Shown here: positions 22,568 through 33,849 of the stretch, one piece after another
How the letters are laid out: every line of letters begins with the position of its first letter
Position numbering within the stretch: the first letter of the stretch is position 1
From: Casuarina equisetifolia
Taxonomy: Eukaryota > Streptophyta > Magnoliopsida > Fagales > Casuarinaceae
Direction of reading: 5' to 3'
Assembly: GCA_028551475.1 (NCBI GenBank)
Contig: CM052355.1
Location: 5,952,001 to 6,016,000 of the forward strand
Length of the DNA: 64,000 nt
Program-made: the position numbers and the translations under genes
The notes under the pieces: model-generated
What the model saw: only the letters and a program-made list of their open reading frames with translations
Told to the model about the DNA's origin: nothing
The model's database searches: none

Positions 22568-22795
22568 TCGTAACTCCATAATCGCGGGCCCCATTACCCT
22601 TCTGGTCCGTTCTCTCTTTCAACTCCATAATGCGTGGGTCCGTTCTCTCTTTCAACTCTATAACGAGTGGGTCCCCTTTACCCTTGTAGTCCCTTCTCTC
22701 TTGCAACTCCATAATGCATGGGCCCCATTACCCTTGTAGTCCCTTTTCTTTCAACTCCATAATGTGTGGGCCCCTTCACCCTTGTAGTTTGTTAC
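22568..22795 (+). repeat. Minisatellite, about five ~40-56 bp units
   Basis: Units carry AACTCCATAAT, a GTGGGCCCC-type core, ACCCTTGTAGTCC and a CTCTCTTTC stretch, starting near 22568, 22619, 22651, 22694 and 22741. Units vary by substitution and by loss of the ACCCTTGTAG part in one copy. Confidence 0.8.
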
Positions 22796-23155
22796 AAGGG
22801 TGATGTTTTACAGCCATAGCCATTGCAGTTTGTTACAAATAAGGGACATATACTTGTGTGACTTGTTATACTTCGCATCATTATGAAATTTCATGAAAAA
22901 TCTTTCTGAAAGATTCAAGTGTGTAAAAGTTGATAACTACGACACATCTGCTCAAACTTAGATATCATAATGTCAAGTCATGTTAAGCATGTTCATATTA
23001 GTAATTTTAACAAAAATAAAGTTTTTAAAAAATAGACATTCAGTTATAAATCAGCTTTGGATTAAATATTTAAATATAATTTGACAACATATATAACGAT
23101 ATCATTCTTTATGATCAGAATTTAAGAAGACAATAACCTTTCTAATTTCTTTTTA

Positions 23156-23248
23156 TTAAGAAGGAACTTCTACTTCTTGCTTGGTTTTCTTAGATTTTTG
23201 TTTTCCCTCCGATCCTTCAAAATAAACGCAGAACTGACCCATCCTAGC
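23156..23248 (-). pseudogene. Possible terminal exon fragment of an unidentified gene
   Basis: On the minus strand a pyrimidine-AG acceptor (TTTGCAG just above 23248) is followed by 30 codons and a TAA stop at 23156-23158. The reading starts ARMGQFCVYFEGS and ends in a Lys/Glu-rich tail. It has a normal-looking splice acceptor and codon mix, but I cannot name the family and see no upstream exon. It could be a captured exon, as it lies between repeats and family E sequence, or chance. Confidence 0.3.
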
Positions 23249-23453
23249 CTGCAAATGTACATCACCTCGTAGACAAACACACCCAAATGATAACGAAGCC
23301 CGCAAATTGAATTAATTCAGGAATTTCGCTCTAATCATACCAGGCGTTAATCCATGTTAAGTTAAAAGTGCTTCATTTTTGCACCAAAACAAATAGAGCA
23401 CACTTTGACCATCGTGTCTTTTTTCAAGCATGATGTCTTTTTTTTTTAGAGAG

Positions 23454-23457
<4 letters not shown>

Positions 23458-23489
<32 letters not shown>
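23458..23489 (+). repeat. (CT)n microsatellite
   Basis: About 15 uninterrupted CT dinucleotides, preceded by a T run at 23438-23447. Confidence 0.95.
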
Positions 23490-23490
<1 letters not shown>

Positions 23491-23499
23491 TGTATTTAT

Positions 23500-24330
23500 G
23501 AACTTTGTTCTTTTGTATGACGGGAGGAACGATGGAGGAAAAAGGGAGGGTTGGCTTTTGTATTGAGGAGAATTATGAAAGTTTTTGAAATATAGAAGTT
23601 TATTATGGGGTGAGTCACGAGAGACCAAATCATTGTCGAGGAAGAAATTTTAATTTTAATGGCCGTGGACCTAGTGTTTGTTTGTCTTAATCGTGTCTTT
23701 TTGTCTAAAAGGAAAAATGAAACGATTGGCTTTCGTATATTATGGAGGTTGGCGCGTCTCGTGAAGTCTGTTCAGCACATCAACCGCTTCCGATGGCCAT
23801 GAGCCCTACGGATATTATTCTTGTTTTTCCTTTTACCTATGACTCATGATTGCTTATGTCATGTTGATACGATGGAAGTTTGTTTTATATCTAGGGAAGG
23901 GAAGAATGGGTAGGAAAATGGTGGGACTGGCTTTTGTTGATTTCGCTTTCCCTTAATATCTTGAGCGTTCTCTCACCTTTTTATCCCGCTCCAAATCAAT
24001 TTCTCCTTCAACCTTGTTAGCTACATAAATCACTATACAACACCAATTCTCCTCCTATTTTACCGACACGTTACTCCTTTAAACTTTAGTTAAGTCGAGT
24101 GGACAATCCTCGCCACTTTTGTTTAATGTCGTCTCCCTCAAGCGCCTAGATGAAAAGCGGTTCTGTCTGTGAATTACCAACAGCGTCTTCAGAAACCGAA
24201 TAGTGTGTCTCCAAAAGCATAGCTTTTTAGCAAGTTTATTAACACTTTATCGCCATTTAAATAGAGCAACTAGTTCTGGACAAGCTGAATTTAGGAACAG
24301 TAAAGGGAAAAAAGAAGGCCTATCAAACGC
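23500..24330 (-). repeat. Family E segment, inverted (E3)
   Basis: Reverse complement of family E sequence at about 48906-49500 and 51990-52400. Diagnostic blocks include the one around 24040-24140 (TTTAAACTTTAGTTAAGTCG) and the one around 24175-24270 containing CGTCTTCAGAAACCGAATAG. The GGCCGTGG-AATTAAAAT subterminal motif is at about 23648-23668. It lies directly beside the aquaporin-derived fragments at 24800-26835. Confidence 0.75.
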
Positions 24331-24600
24331 TAACCACTCTCATGTGATAGGAAGGCAGAGATATTCGCTTGATGTGATTGGAAGGCATGTGATGTGATGG
24401 GGTCTCCACGCAGAAATACCACTTTCGCTTATGAATAATTTAAATGTAAATTTAGAATTGGGAAGATAATAGTTCAGTGGCATGGTCTTTGCACTACGAT
24501 TTCAGGTGCATCTTCTTTTTTTTCCTAAACTGTTCCTACTCGTGTTCGCACTTGTTTGCTTCTATACAAAACAATTTTGTCATTTTGCCCATTTCAAGTC

Positions 24601-24685
24601 AAGAAAGCGGCCAACGGGTTTTGAACCTAGACCCCTAGGTTATTCCCTACACGAGCCTCTGCCAGTTGAACCACACCGCTGGGGT
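24601..24685 (-). mobile_element. tRNA-derived SINE-like sequence
   Basis: The minus strand begins GCGGTGTGGTTCAACTGGC, resembling a pol III A box. About 40 bases later comes GGTTCAAAACC, resembling a B box. The spacing and sequence fit a tRNA-derived SINE head, and the layout resembles the SINE at 52561-52676. I did not find a clean tail or target duplication. It is not a functional tRNA, because the arms do not pair convincingly. Confidence 0.45.
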
Positions 24686-24799
24686 ATTTCTTTTTTCCTT
24701 ATCCTGTTTTATTTCTTATGCAGATCACATTAACCCAGTCCACCGGACGCTCACCCAAGAATCCCACTCTCAGCGCAGGCGGTGGCAGGGCGGTGGCAG

Positions 24800-25010
24800 G
24801 GCTGTTATTTACAAGAGCGTCTGTCTCTTTTATCCTATTCCCGTGAGCACCGTTATAGTAAGAGCAGAGTTGTATAAACGCCCTGTAGAAGGACCACTTC
24901 GTGATCTAGAACACAGCATCAAAAAGCGATGCTGGAGGTGAGTTGGGGTTGTCCTTGCCCGAGAAAGAGCCATGTTCTGCCACCTCTTCGTCCTTGGCCA
25001 AAAACATCAC
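24800..25010 (-). pseudogene. PIP aquaporin exon 1 fragment, second copy
   Basis: On the minus strand it reads AKDEEVAEHGSFSGKDN, then PPASLFDAVF, a stop, and ITKWSFYRAF before decaying. This is the N terminus and start of helix 1 of a plasma-membrane intrinsic protein of PIP2 type. The start codon position reads TTG and an in-frame TAG lies at about 24909. It repeats the N-terminal part of the pseudogene exon at 26290-26600, so part of exon 1 has been duplicated in direct orientation. Codon-level similarity is clear, but the fragment cannot encode a channel. Confidence 0.8.
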
Positions 25011-25429
25011 AGAGAAAGAAAACAAGCAACGCAGAGAGCAGAAGCCGATGAGCGTGTAAGGAAGTTTTGAAAGTGGAAGAATATGATACATAACGGGAGC
25101 TGGTATGCAAGAAGTTTCGTTGGTGAGGTAGCTTGCCGTTGCGGAAGAGCAACTGGAATCGGACCTCTTGTTCTAATCGTAAGGAGCAGAAGAATCTAGA
25201 ACAGGGACATCTATGCTTGTATCTCTCACATCACTATTCCAGAGTGTCTAGGATGGGTTGAGATTGTTAAGAGTAGGCTGGGAAATAAGTTAATTGTAGA
25301 ACGGGTATCTTTTGAAAACCAAATAGAGAACATTTTTCATTCATTGAAGAAACGGACGTAGAAGTATCCTCTAACGAGACCGCCATTCTTCAAAACCCCA
25401 TAATTTTAGTGAAAACGATATAAGTAAGC

Positions 25430-26600
25430 GAAAAGGGGAAAGATTTTGGTGGGAGTATGATAGAGGGCGTACAGGTACATTAGAATCTCTGGCAATCCTC
25501 TTGCGATCAGCGACGGAGAATACGGTGTACACATTGCACGAAAGTCCTCCTCCTTTACGTGTCGTGGGAAGCCTTGTAAAATGCCTTGACGAGCCCAACG
25601 CCACAAATAGTTCCCAAGCACTGAGCTACCATGTATGACACGGCCCGCGCCAGTGACAACTTACGAGTCAAGAACAGCCCAAACGTCACACCCGGGTTGA
25701 TGTAACCTCCTGATTGAGAATTAAAAGAAGTTAAAAGAAAACAGAAACTAAACAAAATTAGCAACGAGATGTTCTTTCTCAAAGACATTTTTTTAAAAAA
25801 AGTTCATCCTTAAACAAAGTTTGATAGCCTGCCCATATTGCATTTTTCTTCTCTTGGCTTTATTATCTGTTTGTATGGGTTAAGTCTATTTTGCCTATTT
25901 TTTCATTTTTGTTTTAGGTTGGCCTATCACTTAGTTATTCTAGGATTACCTGTCCTTTTCTTTACCCCTATGTGGAGCGATATCTTGTGTTGTGCCGTGT
26001 CCAAAGTTCTTCATATTGTTATGTTTAGCTTTAAATATTAATAAAATTTGTACAATTCCTGTTTGAGTTAAAAAAGAAAATGTTTGACGAGCCTAAGCCT
26101 CCCTCACATTGTGAAATAATTGAAACATTATGCGTAGAGGAGAACATGCTTAATAAAGAAAAGCAGAAAGAAGAATCTAACAAAAACAACCCTATGTGAA
26201 ATATACATGGAAAAATGTTTTGCATGGAAGCAAACACATATTTTTACACAAGCATAACAACCAATGGAGAAAAAATGGTAACAAAGGAAAGCAAGAGAAA
26301 AGGCACCTGAAATCCCATGCCACCGAATGCCCACATGATCCGTAGAATCCCAACCCCAGCACAGGTGACATCAAAGTTGTTATTCAGGAGAGGGTCAGTA
26401 TGTCTCTTGTACCCTATCAACGTGAGCACCGTTACATGCAGCAAAAGCAGAGTGGTTATAAAATCAGCTATCAAAGCCCTATAAAAGGACCACTTTGTGA
26501 ACTCCTTGGCATTGAAGAACAGTGCTGGAGGTGGGTTGTGGTAGTTTTTGCTCGAGACAGAGCCATGTTCAGCCACCTCCCCCGTCTTGGGCCATGAAAT
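25430..26600 (-). pseudogene. PIP2-type aquaporin pseudogene with introns
   Basis: Exon 1 (about 26600-26310) encodes AEHGSVSSKNYHNPPPA, FTKWSFYRALIADFITTLLL and GVGILRIMWAFGGM; its start region has one extra base after ATGGCC (26590s), shifting the frame. Exon 2 (25709-25558) begins at a proper acceptor and reads [17 protein letters not shown], then [19 protein letters not shown], then a stop; the pore motif NPA is NPG. A piece of the next coding part follows (VYTVFSVADRKRIARDSN, about 25540-25480) after a deletion. The last helices are absent. Plant PIPs move water (and some CO2 or H2O2) across the plasma membrane; this copy cannot. Retained introns show a genomic copy. Confidence 0.88.
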
Positions 26601-26827
26601 TCAAAAGAAAACAGAGAAAGAATACAAGCAAGGGAGAGAGAGAGAGAGCAAAGGCTGACAAGTGAGAAAGAGAAAGCTGTGGTCTGTAAGGAAGCTTTGC
26701 GAGTATGAGGGCTTGTGGGGGGGTGTATATGATGGAGAAGAAATTTAGGGATCTAATAGCTAGAGATGTTGGCAAAGTAAGACTTTTCGGTCAATTTTTC
26801 TTACATACATAATGTCTAGCTCTCACG

Positions 26828-26835
26828 TATTTATA
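26828..26835 (-). promoter_or_regulatory. TATA-box-like site upstream of the PIP pseudogene
   Basis: TATAAATA on the minus strand about 235 bp upstream of the pseudogene start, followed by a GA/CT-rich leader at about 26632-26645. It suggests the copied segment included the original promoter. Confidence 0.45.
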
Positions 26836-27061
26836 GTAAAAGAAAAGACATTGAGCTCAAGACTTTGTAACATATTTTCAAAAGACGAGTCTTAGGCAAC
26901 TTCTACAATAGTATGCAAGTCTAACAAGTTGGTAAATAACGTCCACCGTCTCCATCAGTCCTTAGGTCTTTCGTCAGTGGATGAGCCGGGTGCTTCATGT
27001 AGATTATGTGGAGTCAACAAAGAAGCCATCTCTTTGACAGTAAAATTGTTAGATGGTTCTT

Positions 27062-27270
27062 CACTTGAATTTCGTGGAAATTGAAAAGGCTCGAGAGAGA
27101 TTGATGGACTATAAGTTTCCATAAAAATAAAAAAAAAAAAAAACAAGGGAGACCAGCTTTGAGAGGGATCCATGGACTATAAGTTGCTGATTAAAAAATA
27201 AAGGAGACTAGCTTGAGGGGCAGTTGCTGTTAAAAGAAGAAAAAAAAAAAAAAGGAGACTAGCTTAAGGT
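27062..27270 (+). repeat. Short degenerate tandem repeat with A runs
   Basis: Copies of ATGGACTATAAGTT (27104 and 27170) and of GGAGACTAGCTT (27199 and 27255, variant at 27147) alternate with A-rich runs at 27128-27142 and 27240-27254. Unit length is about 55-65 bp. Confidence 0.6.
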
Positions 27271-27576
27271 GTAGAAATACAAAGACGTTCATATTTATGT
27301 TGAGTAATGTAAGTGTAAGAACAAATGTTAATTTAATAAATTAAATTATGTAGACTGGTGTTTTATATGCTTGTTTCAACACTATTAAAAGAAAATTATA
27401 GAAATGATTGTTGAAACCACCCCATTGGAGAGCCTATTGCCAACCACAAATGCCTTCTTTAGAAAAGTTTGTGTGCCAAGAACTAGACTTCTAGTCTATT
27501 TTGCATTACCTAAAAGTGAATACAGCTTACTTGTCGGCCCTGAAATTTAAGCTCGTCGATTGCTCACTTAGTGAAT

Positions 27577-27728
27577 TGTTGACACCTACACCTACAACAG
27601 TCACATCAGTCACTTGAGTACCCTATGTAGTCATAAGGTTACCCTTACTTGTACATGTCCATCAATATATATTGTACACAAATATAATTATACGTAATAT
27701 AGAAAAATTATATTTCATGAGCCTCACC
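27577..27728 (+). repeat. Copia 5' LTR, first part
   Basis: Matches 33548-33698 up to GAGCCTCACC, where an insertion begins. The remaining LTR sequence resumes at 28893 and ends at 28957. Confidence 0.9.
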
Positions 27729-28886
27729 GATAACTCTATTTTTATAGAGTTATTTAACCTATTTTTAAGAAATAAATAATACAATACTTATGAGAAAATA
27801 TTTGAATTCCTCTTTATCTACTTGAATTTGCCTTGTTTTTGTAGCATGAGAAGGCATGGAGAAAAAGGATGAATAGGGAGAACCCGATGCTTATTATGCA
27901 ACAAAATCATAATATCAAGATCAAGAGTGTCAAGATAGACTTGGGCTTTGGATGATTGTTATTAGATTTTCTATTATTGTTGGGTTTTTTAAATAAATAG
28001 AAAACCTAGTCACGTTAGGAATTCAAATCCCAATTAATATAAGAGTTTAAAACCCAATTGTCTTGGTTTCTAAAACTCACTTCTACTATGATAGAAGATA
28101 GGTCTAAACCTAAACCTTATTTAAGAGAAAAAAAAGAAGAGGCAAAAGAAGAAAAAGATGAGGAAATTGAGCACAACTCAAGAGAGAGGCCAAGAATTCA
28201 AGGTTTTCTTGAAAAGAAGACAAAAAACACTGACAAACTTCTTGTTCTTGGATTCAAGATGCCTTTTATATTTCTTCTTATTGTTCTTCCTCATTATGTG
28301 AAGTTGTATATTATTGTATTTAATGCTTTTAAGTGATTAGCTACCACTTAAATGATCTGATTTACATGTTTAAGACTGATAGGAGATGATATGTAGTTGC
28401 TTCTTGTAATGTGTAACCATAAATTAAATATGGATAGACATATATCATATTATTTGTGTGACTTTCAGTGTAAACTGAGAATGTTTATAAATCCTAATGT
28501 ATTTGGTTTGTTTTAATTCATATATAGAGATATAGTGAATTAATGAACTAAATAAGTTTACTATACCTAAACATATGGTAATGAATAAATTAGGAGATTC
28601 TGTCATCACATAGATATTATCCATCTAGCAAGCATACATAATTAATATTAATACCTAGTAGTTATGGTGAAATCATTTGCTTTAATATATTTTGTGTATT
28701 TAGTTTTATTAAATTTAGTTAGTTAATATATCATTAATCATTTAGATTTGTTAGATAAATTCTATGAGTTATTCACCATTAGTAATTAGTTGGTCTAGTA
28801 ATCACCAAACTCTGTGGGATGATATCTTTTTTATCATTATATTACTTGTTTGACATGTTCACTTGCATTTAAAATTTTACTGAATA
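27729..28886. mobile_element. Unclassified ~1.16 kb insertion in the copia 5' LTR
   Basis: It splits the LTR, and CTCACC occurs on both sides (27723-27728 and 28887-28892). Its left end is a palindromic GATAACTCTAT...ATAGAGTTAT hairpin, and the region 28180-28690 is a diverged direct copy of 965-1560. A CTCTGTGGGATGATATC-type block near 28808 resembles LTR 3' regions of some plant gypsy elements. No coding domain was seen. The two copies suggest a dispersed family, possibly a solo LTR or non-autonomous element. Confidence 0.55.
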
Positions 28887-28892
28887 CTCACC

Positions 28893-28957
28893 TACTTTCT
28901 CTCTTCCTTTATTTACCATTTACTGTTTTGGCTTATGTTTTTTGGCCAAATTCAACT
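28893..28957 (+). repeat. Copia 5' LTR, second part
   Basis: Matches 33699-33763, ends TTCAACT, and is followed immediately by the PBS. Confidence 0.88.
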
Positions 28958-28969
28958 TGGTATTGAGCT
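28958..28969 (+). other. Copia primer binding site, mutated
   Basis: TGGTATTGAGCT differs from the common TGGTATCAGAGC by substitutions, consistent with decay. Confidence 0.75.
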
Positions 28970-29013
28970 AGAAATGGTGTAGGCTGTCTAATCCTTTCAA
29001 CCATTTCTTTTTT

Positions 29014-30100
29014 TTGTTTCTCTCCTCCCAGCCCATTCACTCCTTGGGATTTTCTCCCTATTTTTTTTATTCCTTATCCTCTAAGCCTAACCCATTTTCT
29101 CATTGTTTTTGTTCGATGTTTACTTTGTCCTCTACCACTAGCCTAGACCTATCTCCCCCCACCAACCTTTCTCCCACTATCATCCCCTCTTCGTCACTGT
29201 TGGAATGGCTCAATGGCAGTAACTGCATAATCTGGTGCACCATGATTGAGCCTTTCCTTAACACGGCATTGCTCCTGCTTGTCTTGGATTGGTCTAAACC
29301 TGAACCCCCAACCCACTTCCTTACTCCCCAACCTACCCTCGACCTAACCATATCCTTTCATGCCCCTCGTGGCCCGACCTAAATACCTAATCATGCTCAT
29401 GTGCAGTGGCATGTTCACGACTAGACCTTCATGGGCTAGCTATTGACCACTTCCACACAGCCTATAATGGCTTAGTTGACCATTTTTCAGTCTTCTACGG
29501 CAATTTGGCATTATCTTGCCACTACTTTCATAACTCAATTGATTGCACATGTCACTTCCCTTTGCATGGAACTCCAATCCATGCACTGTGGTGGTCAAAT
29601 GGTGGCCAAATTCTTGCAACAAGCCACCCACATCACTGATCAACTGGCCCTCATCGGAAAACCCCTACACGACAACAATTATCACACCCACATATTTTGT
29701 GGGTTAAGGCCAGAGTTCTTATCATTAGCCGTCACAATTTCGGTGATTTTTCGCATCGTGCCAATGTCACGTGAGGATCTCCACATGCTACTACTATTTC
29801 ATGAGTTTATGGTGGACGTATTAGCTTAAGATGTCTCCATCGGCGATGTTCGCTACTCATGCTAGATCTCTCACCACTTCCTCTCTTAAGCTTACTTCTT
29901 TGTTGTTGTGGCCTACATGCACCGCCTCAGCAATTTCCTCACCACCATTGATGCCAAACCCTTCTTTCTCATTAATTGGTAAACTTTCAACTCCACAACA
30001 AACGGCGGCCAACAATGTTATTGCCAAATTTGCAGATAAAAGGGCCATTTTGTTACTACCTGTTGGGAACGATACAATCCCCAACCTGCCCTGACCTAAC
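29014..30100 (+). pseudogene. Copia gag, broken
   Basis: Readable blocks are LEWLNGSNCIIWCTMIEPF (about 29200-29256), LALIGKPLHDNNYHTHIFCG and LRPEFLSLAVTIS (29650-29745), the typical gag helix region. The blocks lie in two frames, with a stop at about 29381 between them. No intact zinc knuckle was found. Confidence 0.75.
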
Positions 30101-30399
30101 CCAATCCCCAAGCCTACTACCTTCACTCCCACTTGACCCAAGTCCAAACCCATTATCCCTCTTCTCCCCTGGCCCAACCCACTTACCCTCTTAACCTAAC
30201 TCCTATAGACCCAGCCCACCGCAGTCCTATACTACCTCTTTTGACCCATTGCAAGGCCCTATTCTTGGCCCATCCCTTAGCCCTTTACTTTACCCACCTC
30301 ACAACCCATCTCTTGGCCCACTTGTTGACTCTTCTCCCCAAGCCCATTATACACATCTTCCTCCCCCCTTAAACCCCTTACCCTTCACTCATCATCCCT

Positions 30400-31640
30400 C
30401 TACCCTTGATATTGCTTCCTAATTTGTTGACTTTGGTGCCACTCACCATGTCACTAACAACATTATGGCACTCATTATTGCCACCCCCTATATTGGCACT
30501 CAACAACTCATTGTGGGTAATAGTGTCTCATTTCCCATCACTCACATTGGTACTTTCTAGTCTCCTTAGTTTTTTTTTTTTTTTGCTTGACCAATATTCT
30601 TGTTGTTCTTAGCATTACCAAAAATTTACTATCAGTCTCTCATTTTGCTCATGATAATCAATGTATGTTTCTTTTCTATGATACTTATTTCCTTGCCCAT
30701 TATCTTCATACTATTCAGATCCTACTTCAAGGTAACTTGATCATGGCCTTTATTACCTTTTGTCTCTGGCTCTTGGTTCCTTTCCTTCGGCACTTTCTGC
30801 TTCCACCACAAGCTCCCTTCTTTTATGGCATCACTACTTAGGTCATGCCTCCTCCAATGTAGTTGTTCATCTTTTATCTTTAATGAACACATCTTTTACT
30901 TGTTCTCCTCTCCCCCTATGTACTGTTTGTGCTCTTAGTAAGAGTTATCGCCATCCCTACCCACCCACCTAGTCTCGAGCTTCCCATCCCTTTAAACTGG
31001 TACATTTTGACATATGGGGCCCCATCCCTGTAACCTTTTATCATGGATATAAATATTATATATGTTTTGTTGATGATTACTCTCATTTTACTTGGCTTTA
31101 TCCTTTTACTAATCATACTTAATTTTTGTATATTTTTACCGTCTTTCATTCCTTTGTCATCACTTAACTTCAATAGCCTCTTAACTCTATTTAGTGTGAT
31201 ACTGCTCCTATCTTTGTGCTTTCCTTACACTCCATGGTATCCATCAACGTATCTATTGTCCTAATTCTCCATTTCAGAATGGGATTGTTGAGCAGAAAAA
31301 TCATAATATTGTTGAAACTAATTTTGCCTTTCTCACTCACTCCTCAGTCCCTCTTTTCTTCTGAAAGTTTGCCTTTAAGATTATTGTTTCCTTCATTAAT
31401 TGTCTTCCTACTCCTATTCTTAGTCAAATTTCACCTTGGCAGACTCTTTTTCATTCCCCTCATGATGTCTCCCAACTTCATGTCTTCGACTGTGTTGTTT
31501 TCCCTCATCTTCATGCTTATGCCCTTCATAAGCTTGCTCCTCACTCTCATCTCTATGTCTTTCTTAGCTACCCTCCAAGCTATCATGGTTATCGCTACTA
31601 TTGCCCTGAGACTCACCATTTCTATACCGTAGTTGGTGCT
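30400..31640 (+). pseudogene. Copia protease and integrase, broken
   Basis: A protease active-site remnant, DFGATHHVTNN, is at about 30428-30460. The GAG-pre zinc region is at 30828-30970 (WHHYLGHASSNVV, then CTVCALSKSYRHPY). The integrase start is LVHFDIWGPIPV at about 30995, then FVDDYSHFTWLY near 31062. Downstream, the core containing the last catalytic Glu is hard to follow because of frame changes. Confidence 0.75.
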
Positions 31641-32159
31641 TTCTTTGATAAGTCTCATTTCCCTTATGCTCATTCTCACCCATCTCCTTTCTCCTCCCCC
31701 CGTTCCACCTCTATTCCTTTACCTTTCTCTCCACTTTCTTATCCTCTTAATCCACCTACTATGGCTTAATCCCCCTTAATCCTCATCCATCTCTCCACAC
31801 TCCACCCCTCCCTCTCCCACCTCTCCTTCCTCCTCTCTCACACCTACCTCATCTTCCCCTACTACATCCTTTTCCCTTACTCCTTTTACTCATTTTACTC
31901 CTTGTCACCCTATGGTTACTTGCTTGAAAGATGGCACTATTACCCGTTGCCTTCTCACTCGTCAACATACCTTCGCCCTCACCACCACCTCTCACCTCTT
32001 CCCTGAACCCACTTCCTTTATCCAAGCCTCTTATGACCCTCATTGGCATTCTGCCATGGTCGCCGATACACTACTCTCCTCCAGAACCATACTTGGGATA
32101 TTGTTCCTTTACCATCTTATGCCCATCCTATTGGCTACAAATAGGTCTACAAAAATAAA

Positions 32160-32720
32160 CTTCAATCTAATGGCTTGTTAGAATGGTATAAAAGCCCTCC
32201 TTATAGGTAAAGGCTTTCATCTGCAACATGGGATAGACTACATGGAGACTTTTAGTTTAGTGGCTAAACTGGTCACTAGTTGCACTATTATTGTCATGGC
32301 TGATTCTCATGGTTAGAGCCTTCATCAGCTTGATGACTCCAATGCTTTTCTACATGGCACCCTCCTTGATGAGGTTTACACGGTTTAGTTTCTTGGTTTT
32401 CTTGATCTTGCTTAGCCTCACCATGTTTGTTGTCTCCATCTATCTCTATATGGCCTCAAACATGCCCTTTATGCTTGGTACCAACAACTCAACACTTTTC
32501 TCACTTCTCTTGGCTTCTATGTTTTTGCAATGGATAAATATTTTTTTTTACTCCATACCGTTCACTATAACTTTATTTTACTTGTCTACGTTGATGATAT
32601 TTTCCTCACAGGGCTCTCCCTAGGCCCCTATTTTTGCTTTTCTTGTAACGCTACATAAGGAGTTTACTATTAAGGATTTGGTCCCCTTCATTGTTTTCTT
32701 AGCATAGAGGCTTTCCACAC
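32160..32720 (+). pseudogene. Copia reverse transcriptase, broken
   Basis: The YVDD catalytic motif is intact at 32587-32598 in a frame reading LLVYVDDIFLTG. Upstream blocks correspond to the LHQLD-V-NAFLHGTL and YGLKHA-WY regions (32320-32490) in differing frames. In-frame TAG codons replace likely Trp or Gln codons at several places. Confidence 0.75.
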
Positions 32721-33049
32721 TCCTTAAGGTCTTCTTCTTCATCATGCCAAGTTTACTCATGAGATCCTTACTCGTGCTTACATGACGGATGCCAGTAGTG
32801 TTCTTACTCCTTGCACCACCATCAAGCCTTTTTCTTAATGGGCTAGCAATCCCCTTCTAGATCTTCTTCTCTACAAAAGTACCATGGGTGCTCTACAGTA
32901 TCTCACTCTCACTTGTCTAGACATTGCTTACATGGTTAATACCACTTGTTAGTTTCTCCATGCTCTAACCACTCTTCATTGGCAAGTTGTAAAACATATC
33001 CTTTGTTATCTTGCAAACACTCCTTGGTATGGTCTTTGCCTTACACGTA

Positions 33050-33530
33050 ACTCCTCCACTGCCCTTCATGCCTTTTCTGATGCTAGTTGGGCTGGTAATC
33101 GTAATGATTGATGTCCTGTTGGTGGTTTCTATGTCTTTCTAGGTTAGAACCTTATCTCTTAGAGCTCCCATAAGTAAAGGATTGTTGCTCATTCTAGCAC
33201 TGAAGCCGAATATAAATGCCTTGTTGACATTGGTGCTAAGCTCATCTAGATAAAGTATCTTCTCAGGGACCTTCGTGCTCTTCCTCTTCATCCTCCAAAC
33301 CCTTAGTGTGACAATCTCTCAACTCTTTATCTTGCTGCTAATCTTGTATTTCATGCTCGCACTGAACACATTGAGATTAATTACCACTTCATTTGAGAAC
33401 GCTTTTTTCACAATCAACTCCACATTCAGTTCAATGCCTTTGCTGATTAACTTGTGAATATCTTTACTAAAGGTCTCTCTACAGTGTGCTTTCACTCTTT
33501 AAAGTCCAAGCTAATTGTTCTTCCTAACCA
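33050..33530 (+). pseudogene. Copia RNase H, broken
   Basis: SDASWAGN-like start near 33077, VAHSSTEAEYKCLVDIGAKLI at about 33186-33250, a C/D-N-L-S segment near 33305, and the terminal H-T-EIN-H block near 33360-33400. Stops are present (for example about 33249). Confidence 0.75.
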
Positions 33531-33547
33531 ATCTACTTGTGGGGGGA

Positions 33548-33763
33548 TGTTGACATCTACACCTACAACAGTCACATCAATCACTTAAATACCCTATGTA
33601 GTCATAGGGGTACCCTCACTTGTACATGTCCATCGATACATATTGTACACAAATATGATTATACATAATACAAAGAAACTATATTTCATGAGCCTCACCT
33701 ACTTTTTCTCTTCCTTTATTTACCATTTACTATTCTAGCTTTAGTTTTCGGCCATATTTAACT
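33548..33763 (+). repeat. Copia 3' LTR
   Basis: 216 bp, starting TGTTGACATCT and ending TTTAACT, then the TGAAT target duplication. Pairs with the split 5' LTR. Confidence 0.92.
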
Positions 33764-33849
33764 TGAATAATTAATGACCTCACGTTATTAATTCATGTGA
33801 GCCACATTGATAAGTTTTAATAAACCTACTGTCACTTCCAACCACTCTC

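Larger units (their letters stand above)
27577..33763 (+). mobile_element. Old Ty1/copia retrotransposon with interrupted 5' LTR
   Basis: The 3' LTR is 216 bp (33548-33763). The 5' LTR starts at 27577 and ends at 28957 because about 1.16 kb has inserted into it. A perfect 5 bp target duplication TGAAT lies at 27572-27576 and 33764-33768. A tRNA-Met-like PBS (TGGTATTGAGCT) abuts the 5' LTR and a G-rich polypurine tract (about 33540-33547) precedes the 3' LTR. Gag, protease, integrase, RT and RNase H are all recognisable in copia order, but they are split by frequent stops and frame shifts. Confidence 0.9.

Noticed and set aside
24601..24685. A functional tRNA gene on the minus strand
   Set aside because: A and B box-like motifs are present, but the acceptor and anticodon stems do not pair well by eye.
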